24,638 nt of DNA from Zoogloeaceae bacterium (GCA_031259605.1 JAIRLE010000080.1:1-24638); one strand, 5' to 3'; shown: positions 7,400 through 14,771, counted from the stretch's first letter. The notes: a model not told the origin generated them from the letters alone. Numbers and translations are program-made.

Positions 7400-7825
7400 A
7401 TGTCAGGAACTTCGGAACCAATGCCCCTGGATGATGGTGCGTGCCGCAACGCTTCCCTTGTTGCGAAAATCGCTTTCCCGCTTTTGCTGCTTGCCGCCAT
7501 CCTGATCTGCCGGCCCGCATTTGCCGACCAGGCAATGTGTCTGGACGAGGATACGGCCGAGAGTGCCGCCACCCTCCTGAGAGCGCATGGCAGCTATCTG
7601 GATTATTGCGAGCCTTGCGGTGCGAAACCAGAAGTCATTCCTGTCCAGGACGTGATCGTGGGGCAAGACTGTGACTACGAAGTTTACGTAAATGGGGAAA
7701 GCATCGATCTGGCGTATGTCTTCGTCAAGGAAGACGGAATTTGGGTAAATGTCGCCAAGGAATTGGGTCTTGAAGTGGAAGGCGTCTCCGAATTCTTGAT
7801 TTCGGGTTCCAAGGGTATTCCATGA
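7400..7825 (+). CDS. Small exported protein, unknown function
   Basis: 141 residues, family not recognised. A polar N-terminus of about 20 residues precedes a hydrophobic core IAFPLLLLAAILI and a likely signal-peptidase site after RPAFA. The mature part is about 100 residues, acidic, with four cysteines in its first half (AMCLDED, YCEPCG, QDCDYEV) that could form disulfides in the periplasm. The C-terminus is free of cysteine. I chose ATG 7400 over ATG 7394 because the GGAG at 7390-7393 is six bases from 7400 but abuts 7394. It stands alone between algC and a convergent flavocytochrome gene. Composition and the intact signal peptide make it a real gene; its role is open. Confidence 0.75.
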   Translation: MSGTSEPMPLDDGACRNASLVAKIAFPLLLLAAILICRPAFADQAMCLDEDTAESAATLLRAHGSYLDYCEPCGAKPEVIPVQDVIVGQDCDYEVYVNGESIDLAYVFVKEDGIWVNVAKELGLEVEGVSEFLISGSKGIP

Positions 7826-8050
7826 TCCATCGTTGCGCGGCATAAAGTGGCGAAGGACTGGCGGCGGCGCAGATTTTCTCCTTGCCTGCCTTGCGGGAGA
7901 TCTGTGGGAGGAGCGGGTGGTGAATACCCTTTTGCAGGGCGCGCAAACTTGTCTTCCGTCAGACGTGTGCCATGCGCCGCCAAATAAGTGGCGGATGCTC
8001 GCGCCCTGTAAAGGGCTTGAATCGCCTGTTCCGGCTGCCCTTTCTCCGCA
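7826..8050. other. Convergent intergenic gap with a small hairpin
   Basis: About 225 bases between the exported-protein gene and the convergent flavocytochrome gene. The clearest structure is a 6-bp hairpin, CCGCCA/TGGCGG, with an AATAAG loop (7977-7994). A GCGCCCTGTAAAGGGC half-palindrome lies at about 8002-8020. Neither is followed by a T-run on either strand, so I do not call a terminator. No gene is supported here. Confidence 0.45.
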
Positions 8051-9370
8051 TCAGCGGAATTCAAACAATTCGCGGTGGTAGCGGCGCACATCCAGTCCGG
8101 CGGACTTCAGGGTTTTGCCCAACGCCTTGCCCCAACCGACCGGGCCGCAGAACCAGACGCTGGTGTTATCGCGCAGACGTTCGATGATAGCGCTCAAAGG
8201 TTGCTGGCCTTCGCTTTGCGTATGGCGGCAATGGAGCCGTACACCCGCCGTTTGGCAAAGCCCCGTGAGTTGCGCCGGACAGTGGCTGTCATCCGGGATA
8301 CTGTAGAAAAAGTCGATGTCCTTGCCGCCCCTCGTTTCTGCCAGCGCCTCCAGGCGCGCGAGGAAAGGCGTGACGCCAATGCCGCCCGCGACCCAGATTT
8401 GCGGCGCGTTTTCCGCTTTGTCCGCGTCGAAGGTAAACGCGCCGTAAGGCCCTTCGAGCCAGACGTTCTGGCCTGCCGTCAACGCGGCGGGCAAGGCGCG
8501 GGTGTAGTCGCCCAGCGGTTTCACCGCCAGCGTCAGGCTTTGTTGAGACGCTTCGTTCCAGTCGGTAGCGATGGTGAAGGGGTGCGCGCCTTCCTGTTCG
8601 TCAAAAGTCGCCAGCAAGAATTGGCCGGCCTGGTGGCCAGGCCAGACCGTCGCCGCATGGCATTCGATTTCCAGCGCGCCGTTTTCCGTTTGCCGCCAGC
8701 GCTCGACCTTCGCCAGATAGCGTTGTTGCCGCCCGATGCGTCCGGAAATCGCATGAAGCGCTGCCGCGCCGCCGATCAGGGCGAACAGGGCGACCATTCC
8801 GCCGATGGGCCGCGCCCACAATTCACGCGGCAGCAACATCAGGCCGTGATAGACGCCGACCAGGAAAATGAAGCTCATGAGCTTGTGCGTGTAGCGAAAG
8901 CGTCCGTAGGCAAAACGTTTGATCAAGGCGAGAACGACCAGCGCCAGCATGAGATAGGCGATCCATTCGCCCGCGCCCTGCGCGAGTTCCATCCAGACGC
9001 CTTTATCGCCGCCGCCATGCCGCGCGGGCGGCGTCAGCCAGCCGGAACGCGCCATGCCTTTCGGCAGCAGTTCCGCCATCCAGTGTGTGAACACCAGGAG
9101 TCCCGCGCCAATACCCAGCCATTTGTGCAGGCGATAGAGCTTGTCCAGTCCGCCCAGACGGGATTCCAGCCAGGGAAGACGCAGGGAAAGCAGCATGGCA
9201 CCGCTCATCCAGGCGAAGGCGAAAATGCCGCTCAACACCACCAGCATCCGCCGCCACTCCCAGAAGCCAGGCGTTTTATCGGCCAGCAGTTCCGGCAGGA
9301 CGGAACATCCCCAGAGCGTCAACAACAACAGATTGAGTACGACAAGCCAGAATTTGAGACGCCGCAACAT
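8051..9370 (-). CDS. Ferric-reductase-like flavocytochrome (FAD/NAD(P)H)
   Basis: Membrane flavocytochrome that would pass electrons from NAD(P)H through FAD and haem across the membrane. The 439-residue protein has an N-terminal ferric-reductase-like domain of about six helices (residues 5-205). It holds two histidine pairs suited to haem, His82/His96 and His162/His175. A ferredoxin-reductase-type half follows: the FAD motif HPFTIA (263-268), the nucleotide-binding GGIGVTP (329-335), and the C-terminal WFCGP. This is the ferredoxin reductase/NADPH-oxidase-like layout also seen in metal reductases; the natural acceptor cannot be read from sequence. It appears to be a single-gene unit facing away from the ribosomal operon, with its promoter presumably in 9371-9440. 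No iron-uptake genes adjoin it. Confidence 0.88.
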   Translation of the reverse strand: MLRRLKFWLVVLNLLLLTLWGCSVLPELLADKTPGFWEWRRMLVVLSGIFAFAWMSGAMLLSLRLPWLESRLGGLDKLYRLHKWLGIGAGLLVFTHWMAELLPKGMARSGWLTPPARHGGGDKGVWMELAQGAGEWIAYLMLALVVLALIKRFAYGRFRYTHKLMSFIFLVGVYHGLMLLPRELWARPIGGMVALFALIGGAAALHAISGRIGRQQRYLAKVERWRQTENGALEIECHAATVWPGHQAGQFLLATFDEQEGAHPFTIATDWNEASQQSLTLAVKPLGDYTRALPAALTAGQNVWLEGPYGAFTFDADKAENAPQIWVAGGIGVTPFLARLEALAETRGGKDIDFFYSIPDDSHCPAQLTGLCQTAGVRLHCRHTQSEGQQPLSAIIERLRDNTSVWFCGPVGWGKALGKTLKSAGLDVRRYHRELFEFR

Positions 9371-9665
9371 GATGTCCGAACCTCGCGGAAAATAGAGGAA
9401 GCGCAGTTTATGGGACAGGACTTGTCGCGGTTGTAGATAAATGTTTCAACGCGTTACGGGCGTGCGCCGACCCGGATGGATGGCCACGGATACAAGCGGA
9501 AGGAGGAGGAACGGCAAGCGGCGCCTGTTGGCGTCACGCCGCGCAGGCTCAGAATCATGAACCGGTTCCTGGCCCGGATATTCACCAATGCTATTTGAAC
9601 CCGTGGATCGCGCAAGCCCAGGGCAATCGCATGAATGCCAGCATTGTATTTCCCGCCCGCGTAGC
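9371..9665. other. Intergenic stretch without a supported gene
   Basis: About 295 bases upstream of the flavocytochrome gene and before repeat copy 3. I see no convincing coding frame, RNA gene or clear promoter. A GCGGCG/CGCCGC inverted repeat (9518-9542) is the only noticeable structure. A run of nine A residues (9669-9677) marks the entrance to the repeat. Confidence 0.4.
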
Positions 9666-9811
9666 CGCAAAAAAAAAGAAATCAGCGGTAGCCCTTCAGG
9701 GATGCCGGTCAAGCTCCATTGGGAAAGGGTTTCTCTCCCTTCGAGAATGACTACGACCGAAACCCCAGCCTTCAGGCCGGGGTTTCAAACCGGAGTTAGT
9801 TTTACGATGAA
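9666..9811 (+). repeat. Interspersed hairpin/leader repeat, copy 3 (diverged)
   Basis: Third copy of the element, shorter by about 31 bases: the segment containing CTTTCTTACGGGCGGG is missing. Stem 1 (9686-9707) keeps the TTCA loop but has one T-G wobble and one G-A mismatch. Stem 2 (9763-9782) keeps seven of eight pairs. The exit GGAGTTAGTTTTACGATGAA is intact and ends in ATG 9807. It lies directly beyond the 3' end of rpsQ. Read on the minus strand, stem 1 is followed nine or so bases later by nine T residues, so it may also terminate the ribosomal transcript. Confidence 0.85.
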
Positions 9812-9920
9812 CAGGTTCCAGTCCCAGCAGTCCTTGCCACAAGCGACGCCAGCGCATGAAAGCCCCATAAATATCCTCAGGCACAACAGGCCAAATAGTA
9901 TTGGCAAATTCCGGGACTAG
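9807..9920 (+). CDS. Doubtful 37-residue frame started by repeat copy 3
   Basis: The ATG at the end of repeat copy 3, with GGAG 11 bases upstream, opens a 37-residue frame beginning MNRFQSQQSLPQ and ending at TAG 9918-9920. It is polar, with no signal peptide or recognisable domain. It is convergent with rpsQ, with only five bases between their stop codons. The start geometry equals that of the lipoprotein gene at 5243, but nothing in the peptide itself argues for function. The opposite strand of the same stretch reads as a more protein-like fragment, so this frame may be an accident. Confidence 0.2.
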   Translation: MNRFQSQQSLPQATPAHESPINILRHNRPNSIGKFRD

Positions 9921-9925
9921 ACGAT

Positions 9926-10204
9926 TCAGACTTTGACGGCTTTTTCCAGCAGGCGGGTAACACGCCAGGTCTTGCTGCGGGAGAATGGGCGGGTTTCCTC
10001 GATTTCCACTTTGTCGCCTTCGCTCATTTCGTTGTTTTCGTCGTGGGCATGGTATTTTTTGGAGCGGGTGATGATCTTGCCGTAGACCGGGTGCTTGACC
10101 CGACGTTCGACCAGCACGGTCACGGTCTTGTCCATCTTGTCGCTGACGACGCGACCGATCAGGGTACGCTTGCCGCTATTTGTAGGTTCCATGTTCTCGC
10201 TCAT
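9926..10204 (-). CDS. rpsQ: 30S ribosomal protein S17
   Basis: Primary 16S rRNA-binding protein of the small subunit. The 92-residue protein reads GRVVSDKMDKTVTVLVER, then KHPVYGKIITRSKKYHAHDE, and EIEETRPFSRSKTWRVTRLL, the full OB-fold consensus of S17. Its ATG overlaps the rpmC stop (ATGA). It is the last gene of the ribosomal block here. The spc-operon gene rplN, which normally follows, is replaced by a five-base gap, an unassigned stretch and repeat copy 3. Confidence 0.97.
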   Translation of the reverse strand: MSENMEPTNSGKRTLIGRVVSDKMDKTVTVLVERRVKHPVYGKIITRSKKYHAHDENNEMSEGDKVEIEETRPFSRSKTWRVTRLLEKAVKV

Positions 10205-10395
10205 TGTTGCGTCGCCTTTTCACGAATGAGGGTACGTACCCGCGCAATGTCGCGACGCACCTTGCCGATCTGGCTGGTATTGGAAAGCTGCTGCGTGGCG
10301 TGTTGCATCCGCAGGCCAAACTGCGCCTTCAGAAGCGCCAGAAGCTCGCCCTGCAATTCATCCTTGCTCATTTTTCTCAATTCAACTGTTTTCAT
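10201..10395 (-). CDS. rpmC: 50S ribosomal protein L29
   Basis: Helical hairpin protein near the nascent-chain exit tunnel. The 64-residue protein begins MKTVELRKMSKDELQ and continues with LLKAQFGLRMQHATQQL and the terminal helix VRRDIARVRTLIREK, matching L29 over its whole length. It starts three bases after the rplP stop and overlaps rpsQ by four bases, as in a standard S10 operon. Confidence 0.96.
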   Translation of the reverse strand: MKTVELRKMSKDELQGELLALLKAQFGLRMQHATQQLSNTSQIGKVRRDIARVRTLIREKATQQ

Positions 10396-10398
10396 GTT

Positions 10399-10812
10399 TT
10401 ACACCACATGTCGTGTCACAAACGTGGTCGCCAGCGGCAGCTTGGCCGCCGCCAGAGTGAACGCCTCGCGCGCCAGCGCTTCGGAGACGCCGTCCATTTC
10501 ATAGAGAACCTTGCCTGGCTGGATTTCCGCCACCCAGTATTCCGGATTTCCCTTGCCGTTGCCCATGCGGACTTCGGCGGGTTTCTTGGAAATGGGCTTA
10601 TCCGGAAAAATGCGAATCCAGATGCGCCCGCCGCGCTTGATATGCCGCGTCATGGCGCGGCGCGCGGCCTCGATCTGGCGCGCCGTCAAGCGGCCTCGTT
10701 CCGTGGCCTTCAGGCCCCATTCCCCGAAGGAAACCTTTGCGCCGCGCGTGGCCAGTCCCACGTTGCGTCCTTTTTGTTCCTTGCGGTATTTGCGACGATT
10801 GGGTTGCAGCAT
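10399..10812 (-). CDS. rplP: 50S ribosomal protein L16
   Basis: Large-subunit protein organising the A-site and tRNA path. The 137-residue protein has the standard start MLQPNRRKYRK, RGAKVSFGEWGLKATE, RGGRIWIRIFPDKPISKKP, and GNGKGNPEYWVAEIQPGKV. I chose ATG 10812 because L16 proteins begin with MLQP; an in-frame GTG at 10821 would add three residues and overlap rpsC. The ATG lies one base beyond the rpsC stop codon, so coupling is likely. Confidence 0.97.
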   Translation of the reverse strand: MLQPNRRKYRKEQKGRNVGLATRGAKVSFGEWGLKATERGRLTARQIEAARRAMTRHIKRGGRIWIRIFPDKPISKKPAEVRMGNGKGNPEYWVAEIQPGKVLYEMDGVSEALAREAFTLAAAKLPLATTFVTRHVV

Positions 10813-10813
10813 T

Positions 10814-11632
10814 TCAAGCACCTGCCTTTCTTACACGCTTGCCGGGCGTTCTGGTTTCGCCGCCGGGCTTCTTGTCCGCGCGCGTGGCGCGCGGTGGTTT
10901 GTCGCTTCCTTCCGGCGCCTGTTCGCCGCTGCGCGGACGGCGCGGACGGCGTTCTTCCGGGACGCCGGAAGGCGGCGCTTCGGCGGCTTCCGTCTCACCG
11001 CCGCGCGCCAGCATCTCGCCCCGATATACCCATACCTTGATGCCGATGGCACCATAGGTGGTTTCGGCGGTGGAAGCGCCGTAATCGATGTCCGCGCGCA
11101 GGGTATGCAGCGGCACACGCCCTTCGCGGTACCACTCGGTACGGGCGATTTCCGCGCCGTTCAACCGACCGGAACTCATGATCTTGATGCCCTGCGCGCC
11201 CAGGCGCATGGCGTTCTGCATGGCGCGTTTCATGGCGCGGCGGAACATGATGCGCTTTTCCAGTTGCTGCGCGATGGAATCGGCGATCAGTTGCGCGTGG
11301 GTTTCCGGCTTCCTGATTTCCTCGATGGAAACATGTACCGGTACGCCCATGATGCGTTTCAGATCGTTCTTCAGCACGTCGATGTCGCCGCCCTTCCTGC
11401 CGATCACCACGCCCGGACGGGCGGAAAATACGGTGATGCGCGCATTCTTGGCCGGGCGCTCGATAAGGACGCGGCCAATGGAAGCGTGTTTCAGTTTTCT
11501 GTTCAGGTACTCACGAACCATGACGTCCTGAGCCAGCATGCCGGGGAAATCCTTGCTGTTGGCGAACCAACGGGAATCCCAGTCACGCGTGACGCAAAGG
11601 CGAAAGCCTATCGGATGAATTTTTTGTCCCAT
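10814..11632 (-). CDS. rpsC: 30S ribosomal protein S3, long C-terminal tail
   Basis: Small-subunit protein at the mRNA entry tunnel, part of the ribosomal helicase. The 272-residue protein starts MGQKIHPIGFRL, has the KH-domain loop VVIGRKGGDID, and the C-terminal core motif ARTEWYREGRVPLHTLRADIDYG. After about residue 215 comes a roughly 55-residue low-complexity extension rich in Pro, Arg, Lys and Glu. It makes the protein about 40 residues longer than E. coli S3. Tails of this kind occur in several proteobacterial S3 proteins and are probably disordered. Both neighbours are within ten bases on the same strand. Confidence 0.97.
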   Translation of the reverse strand: MGQKIHPIGFRLCVTRDWDSRWFANSKDFPGMLAQDVMVREYLNRKLKHASIGRVLIERPAKNARITVFSARPGVVIGRKGGDIDVLKNDLKRIMGVPVHVSIEEIRKPETHAQLIADSIAQQLEKRIMFRRAMKRAMQNAMRLGAQGIKIMSSGRLNGAEIARTEWYREGRVPLHTLRADIDYGASTAETTYGAIGIKVWVYRGEMLARGGETEAAEAPPSGVPEERRPRRPRSGEQAPEGSDKPPRATRADKKPGGETRTPGKRVRKAGA

Positions 11633-11641
11633 GCCAGCTCC

Positions 11642-11971
11642 TCAGTCTCCGACCGTCACATAGATATGGCAGGTCGGCTTGGATATCCGGTTGCCACGTC
11701 CCTTGGCGCGCGCGGAAAACCGCTTCAGCACCGTGCCTTTTTCCACATGAATGGCCTTGACCTTCAGTTCGTCGATGTCGGCGCCGTCATTGTGTTCGGC
11801 GTTCGCCACAGCGGATTCCAGCGCCTTTTTCACGATGCCCGCGCCTTTTTGCGGCGAGAAGGACAGAATGTTCAAGGCGCTGCCTATCAGTTTGCCTCGC
11901 ACCAGATCGGCAATCAGACGGCCCTTCTGGGCAGAGAGGCGCACACCGCGCAAGTTTGCAATCGTTTCCAT
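11642..11971 (-). CDS. rplV: 50S ribosomal protein L22
   Basis: Lines the exit tunnel with a long beta-hairpin. The 109-residue protein reads LRGVRLSAQKGRLIADLVRG, KKALESAVANAEHN, and the tunnel loop RFSARAKGRGNRISKPTCH, all as in L22. Spacing to rpsS and rpsC is nine bases each. Length is normal and nothing is unusual in the macrolide-relevant loop as far as the eye can judge. Confidence 0.97.
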   Translation of the reverse strand: METIANLRGVRLSAQKGRLIADLVRGKLIGSALNILSFSPQKGAGIVKKALESAVANAEHNDGADIDELKVKAIHVEKGTVLKRFSARAKGRGNRISKPTCHIYVTVGD

Positions 11972-11980
11972 GTGGCTTCC

Positions 11981-12256
11981 TTATTTCTTCGCTTTCTTGC
12001 CGCCCGTGTGTCCCTTGAAGGTACGGGTCAGGGAAAATTCGCCCAGTTTGTGACCGACCATGTTCTCCGTCACATAGACGGGAATGTGTTGCTTGCCGTT
12101 ATGCACGGCAACGGTCAGGCCGACGAAATCCGGCAGATTGGTGGAGCGGCGCGACCAGGTCTTGATTGGCCGATTGTCCTTGCCGATGCGCGCGGCATCG
12201 ACTTTTTTCAGCAGGTGGGCATCGACGAACGGGCCCTTTTTAACGGAACGTCCCAT
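11981..12256 (-). CDS. rpsS: 30S ribosomal protein S19
   Basis: Head protein of the small subunit, pairing with S13. The 91-residue protein reads MGRSVKKGPFVDAHLL, IKTWSRRSTNLPDFVG, TVAVHNGKQHIPVYVTENM, and GHKLGEFSLTRTFKGH, a full-length match to the family. It sits between rplB (13 bases upstream) and rplV. Confidence 0.97.
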   Translation of the reverse strand: MGRSVKKGPFVDAHLLKKVDAARIGKDNRPIKTWSRRSTNLPDFVGLTVAVHNGKQHIPVYVTENMVGHKLGEFSLTRTFKGHTGGKKAKK

Positions 12257-12269
12257 ATTTTCTTACCCC

Positions 12270-13097
12270 TTAACGCTTGTGGCGACGTTGCACGATCATG
12301 TTGTTCGTGCGTTTGTTGTTACGGGTACGGTAGCCCTTGGTCGGCTGCCCCCAGGGACTGACCGGCACACGGCCTTCGCCAGTCTTGCCTTCGCCGCCGC
12401 CGTGCGGGTGGTCGACAGGATTCATCACCACGCCGCGCACCGTCGGGCGAATACCGCGCCAACGGTTTGCGCCCGCCTTGCCAACTTTTCTCAGGCTGTT
12501 TTCTTCGTTGCCCACTTCACCAATGGTGGCGCGGCACTCGATATGCACCCGGCGAATCTCGCCGGAACGCAAGCGCAACTGGGCATAAACGCCCTCACGC
12601 GCCAAAAGCTGCACGGAAGAACCGGCGGCGCGCGCCATCTGCGCGCCCTTGCCCGGCAACATTTCCACACAATGCAGGGTCGCGCCCACGGGGATGTTGC
12701 GAATCGGCAGGGCATTGCCCGGCTTGATCGGCGCTTCCGCGCCGCTGAGCAATTGTTGCCCGGCTTCCATGCCCTTGGCGGCGATGATGTAGCGGCGCTC
12801 GCCATCGGCATAGCAAAGAAGCGCGATGTGCGCGGAACGGTTGGGATCGTATTCGATGCGCTCGATCTTGGCGGGAATGCCGTCCTTGTTGCGCTTGAAG
12901 TCAATCACGCGATAATGCTGCTTGTGACCGCCCCCCTGATGGCGCACGGTGATGCGGCCATTATTGTTGCGGCCAGCCTTGACGGATTGCTTTTCCACGA
13001 GCGCGGCAAAGGGCTTGCCCTTGTGCAGATGCTCATGAACGACCTTGACGACGCCGCGGCGACCGGGCGAAGTCGGCTTGACTTTGACGAGGGCCAT
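12270..13097 (-). CDS. rplB: 50S ribosomal protein L2
   Basis: Binds 23S rRNA near the peptidyl-transferase centre. The 275-residue protein has KPTSPGRRGVVKVVHEHLHK at the N-terminus, the central GGGHKQHYRVIDFKR, and the highly conserved MNPVDHPHGGGEG segment with the functionally important histidine, followed by SPWGQPTKGYRTR. It begins one base after the rplW stop codon. Length matches the family. Confidence 0.98.
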   Translation of the reverse strand: MALVKVKPTSPGRRGVVKVVHEHLHKGKPFAALVEKQSVKAGRNNNGRITVRHQGGGHKQHYRVIDFKRNKDGIPAKIERIEYDPNRSAHIALLCYADGERRYIIAAKGMEAGQQLLSGAEAPIKPGNALPIRNIPVGATLHCVEMLPGKGAQMARAAGSSVQLLAREGVYAQLRLRSGEIRRVHIECRATIGEVGNEENSLRKVGKAGANRWRGIRPTVRGVVMNPVDHPHGGGEGKTGEGRVPVSPWGQPTKGYRTRNNKRTNNMIVQRRHKR

Positions 13098-13098
13098 T

Positions 13099-13401
13099 TT
13101 ACGCGCTCCCTCCTTCCACGAAATTGATTTCCTGACCGGCCTTCAGCGAAACAAACGCTTTCTTCCAGCCCTTCCTGGTGCCCATGGCTTGGCGAAAACG
13201 CTTGACCTTGCCCTTGACGTTCAGTACCTGCACGGATTCCACCTCGACCTTGAACAACAGTTCGACAGCCGCCTTGATTTCCGGCTTGGCCGCATCGGCG
13301 ACCACGCGGAATACGACCTGGTTGCGCTTGTCGGCGATCCAAGTGGCCTTTTCGGAGACTTGCGGCGCCAAGAGCACCTGCATCAGACGTTCCTGGTTCA
13401 T
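13099..13401 (-). CDS. rplW: 50S ribosomal protein L23
   Basis: Exit-site protein where trigger factor and SRP dock. The 100-residue protein starts MNQERLMQVLLAPQVSEKAT and contains KPEIKAAVELLFKVEVESVQ and the basic loop VKRFRQAMGTRKGWKKAFV. I chose ATG 13401, which overlaps the rplD stop as ATGA. A GTG two codons upstream is in frame but less likely. Confidence 0.96.
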   Translation of the reverse strand: MNQERLMQVLLAPQVSEKATWIADKRNQVVFRVVADAAKPEIKAAVELLFKVEVESVQVLNVKGKVKRFRQAMGTRKGWKKAFVSLKAGQEINFVEGGSA

Positions 13402-14033
13402 GCCCACATCTCCTCAAATTTGGCGATGGCGTTCTTCGTCGCCAGCACACGCGGAAAACGCGCCAGGGACACCGGATCGGCTTCCTGCGCTTCCAGCACC
13501 AGCACTTCCGGCAGATTGCGCGAAGAGAGGTACAGGTTTTCGTTTTCGGACAGTTGATGCTGATCGGTGACCACCAACAGACGCTCCGGAAGTCCCATGC
13601 CTTTCAATGCCTGCACGAACAGTTTGGTCTTCGGCGCTTCGAAAACAAGCGCGTCGACCACCACCAGACGCTCCTGACGCACCAGTTCGGAAAGGATGGA
13701 CGCCACACCGGCGCGAAACATCTTCTTGTTCACTTTCTGGGCGAAATTCTCCGCCGGAGAATTCGGGAAAGCACGCCCGCCGCCACGCCAGATGGGGCCG
13801 GAAGAAGCGCCCGCGCGGGCACGACCAGTGCCTTTCTGCTTCCACGGCTTGTGGGTGGTGTGCTTGACTTCGGCGCGTGTCTTTTGCTGCCGGTTGCCAA
13901 GACGGGCATTGGCCTGATAGGCGACGATGATCTGATGCACCAGCGCCTCGTTGTAATCGCGCCCGAACAGCGCGTCGGAAACCTGCAACGGTTCAGCGGC
14001 CTGGCCTTGTTGATTGATGACTTTCAGTTCCAT
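13398..14033 (-). CDS. rplD: 50S ribosomal protein L4
   Basis: Large-subunit assembly protein that in E. coli also autoregulates the S10 operon. The 211-residue protein has ALVHQIIVAYQANARLGNRQ, the conserved loop KPWKQKGTGRARAGASSGPI, and WRGGGRAFP. Whether L4 feedback operates here is uncertain: rpsJ and its long leader are absent and the operon starts at rplC. It begins nine bases after the rplC stop and overlaps rplW. Confidence 0.97.
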   Translation of the reverse strand: MELKVINQQGQAAEPLQVSDALFGRDYNEALVHQIIVAYQANARLGNRQQKTRAEVKHTTHKPWKQKGTGRARAGASSGPIWRGGGRAFPNSPAENFAQKVNKKMFRAGVASILSELVRQERLVVVDALVFEAPKTKLFVQALKGMGLPERLLVVTDQHQLSENENLYLSSRNLPEVLVLEAQEADPVSLARFPRVLATKNAIAKFEEMWA

Positions 14034-14042
14034 GCTGGCTCC

Positions 14043-14681
14043 TTATGCTTTCACGGCGGGACGCACGATAACGTCGCTGCCCTTGGAACCGGGAACCGCG
14101 CCCTTGACCAGCAGAAGCTGGCGTTCAGCATCGACGCGCACCACGGTCAGGCTTTGCTGCGTCGCGGTTGTCGCGCCCATGTGGCCGGCCATGCGTTTTC
14201 CCGGAAACACCCGTCCCGGATCCTGCGCCATGCCGATGGAGCCGGGCGCGTTATGGGAGACGGAATTGCCATGGGAAGCGCGGTTGGAACGAAAGTTGTG
14301 GCGCTTGATACCGCCCTGGAAGCCCTTGCCGATGGAAGTACCGGCAACATCGACCTTCTGGCCTTCGGCAAAAATGGTGACCGTCACGGAATCGCCGGGC
14401 TTGAAACCTTGCAACTCCTCCGGCTCGACGCGGAATTCCTTCAGGATATGCCCGGCTTCCACCCCCGCCTTGGCCACGTGCCCCGCCAGGGGCTTGATGA
14501 CGCGAGAGGCGCGGCGCGTGCCGAAAGTCACCTGCACGGCCGCATAGCCGTCGACCTCCGGCGTTTTGACTTGGGTCACGCGATTGTTGGACACGTCCAG
14601 CACCGTGACGGGGATGGACGCGCCATCCTCGGCAAAGATGCGAGTCATGCCCACCTTGCGACCGACAAGGCCTAGACTCAT
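14043..14681 (-). CDS. rplC: 50S ribosomal protein L3
   Basis: Assembly initiator of the large subunit. The 212-residue protein reads MSLGLVGRKVGMTRIFAEDG, KVDVAGTSIGKGFQGGIKRH, RASHGNSVSHNAPGSIG, and ends GAVPGSKGSDVIVRPAVKA. Gln153, in GSIGMAQDPGRVF, aligns with E. coli L3 Gln150, the residue methylated by PrmB, whose gene is also in this window (21681-22589). I chose ATG 14681 because L3 proteins start at this point and GAGGAG lies at 14694-14689; an ATG five codons upstream consists of that ribosome site itself. It is the first gene of the ribosomal transcript here, directly behind its own promoter, with no rpsJ. Confidence 0.97.
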   Translation of the reverse strand: MSLGLVGRKVGMTRIFAEDGASIPVTVLDVSNNRVTQVKTPEVDGYAAVQVTFGTRRASRVIKPLAGHVAKAGVEAGHILKEFRVEPEELQGFKPGDSVTVTIFAEGQKVDVAGTSIGKGFQGGIKRHNFRSNRASHGNSVSHNAPGSIGMAQDPGRVFPGKRMAGHMGATTATQQSLTVVRVDAERQLLLVKGAVPGSKGSDVIVRPAVKA

Positions 14682-14697
14682 GTTTATTCTCCTCATC

Positions 14698-14717
14698 GCC
14701 CGCTACGATTGGCGGGC
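14698..14717 (-). other. Hairpin in the rplC leader
   Basis: GCCCGC and GCGGGC form a 6-bp stem with an 8-base loop, ending four bases before the GAGGAG ribosome site of rplC. It could influence initiation. There is no sign of the elaborate multi-hairpin S10 leader of E. coli. Confidence 0.4.
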
Positions 14718-14771
14718 AGATGGACAAACGAAACGGGCAACGCAAAGACGCCACCCCCGAAAAGCCGCGCA

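Noticed and set aside
8075..9436. 453-residue plus-strand frame opposite the flavocytochrome gene
   Set aside because: The minus-strand protein has all flavocytochrome motifs; the antisense translation is low-complexity Arg/Gln-rich and has no recognisable feature.
9371..9665. Possible cobalamin riboswitch or other structured RNA in the gap
   Set aside because: GC-rich segments look superficially similar, but the conserved B12-box and core pairings could not be found on either strand.
10511..12361. 616-residue open frame on the plus strand across rpsC, rplV and rpsS
   Set aside because: It is antisense to three unmistakable ribosomal genes; long empty antisense frames are common in GC-rich DNA and its translation shows no domain.
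14146..14260. Apparent loss of the PrmB target glutamine in L3 (AGHMG where E. coli has AGQMG)
   Set aside because: Counting E. coli L3 places the methylated Gln150 in GSIGQNQTPG, which aligns with Gln153 in GSIGMAQDPG here, so the target is present.
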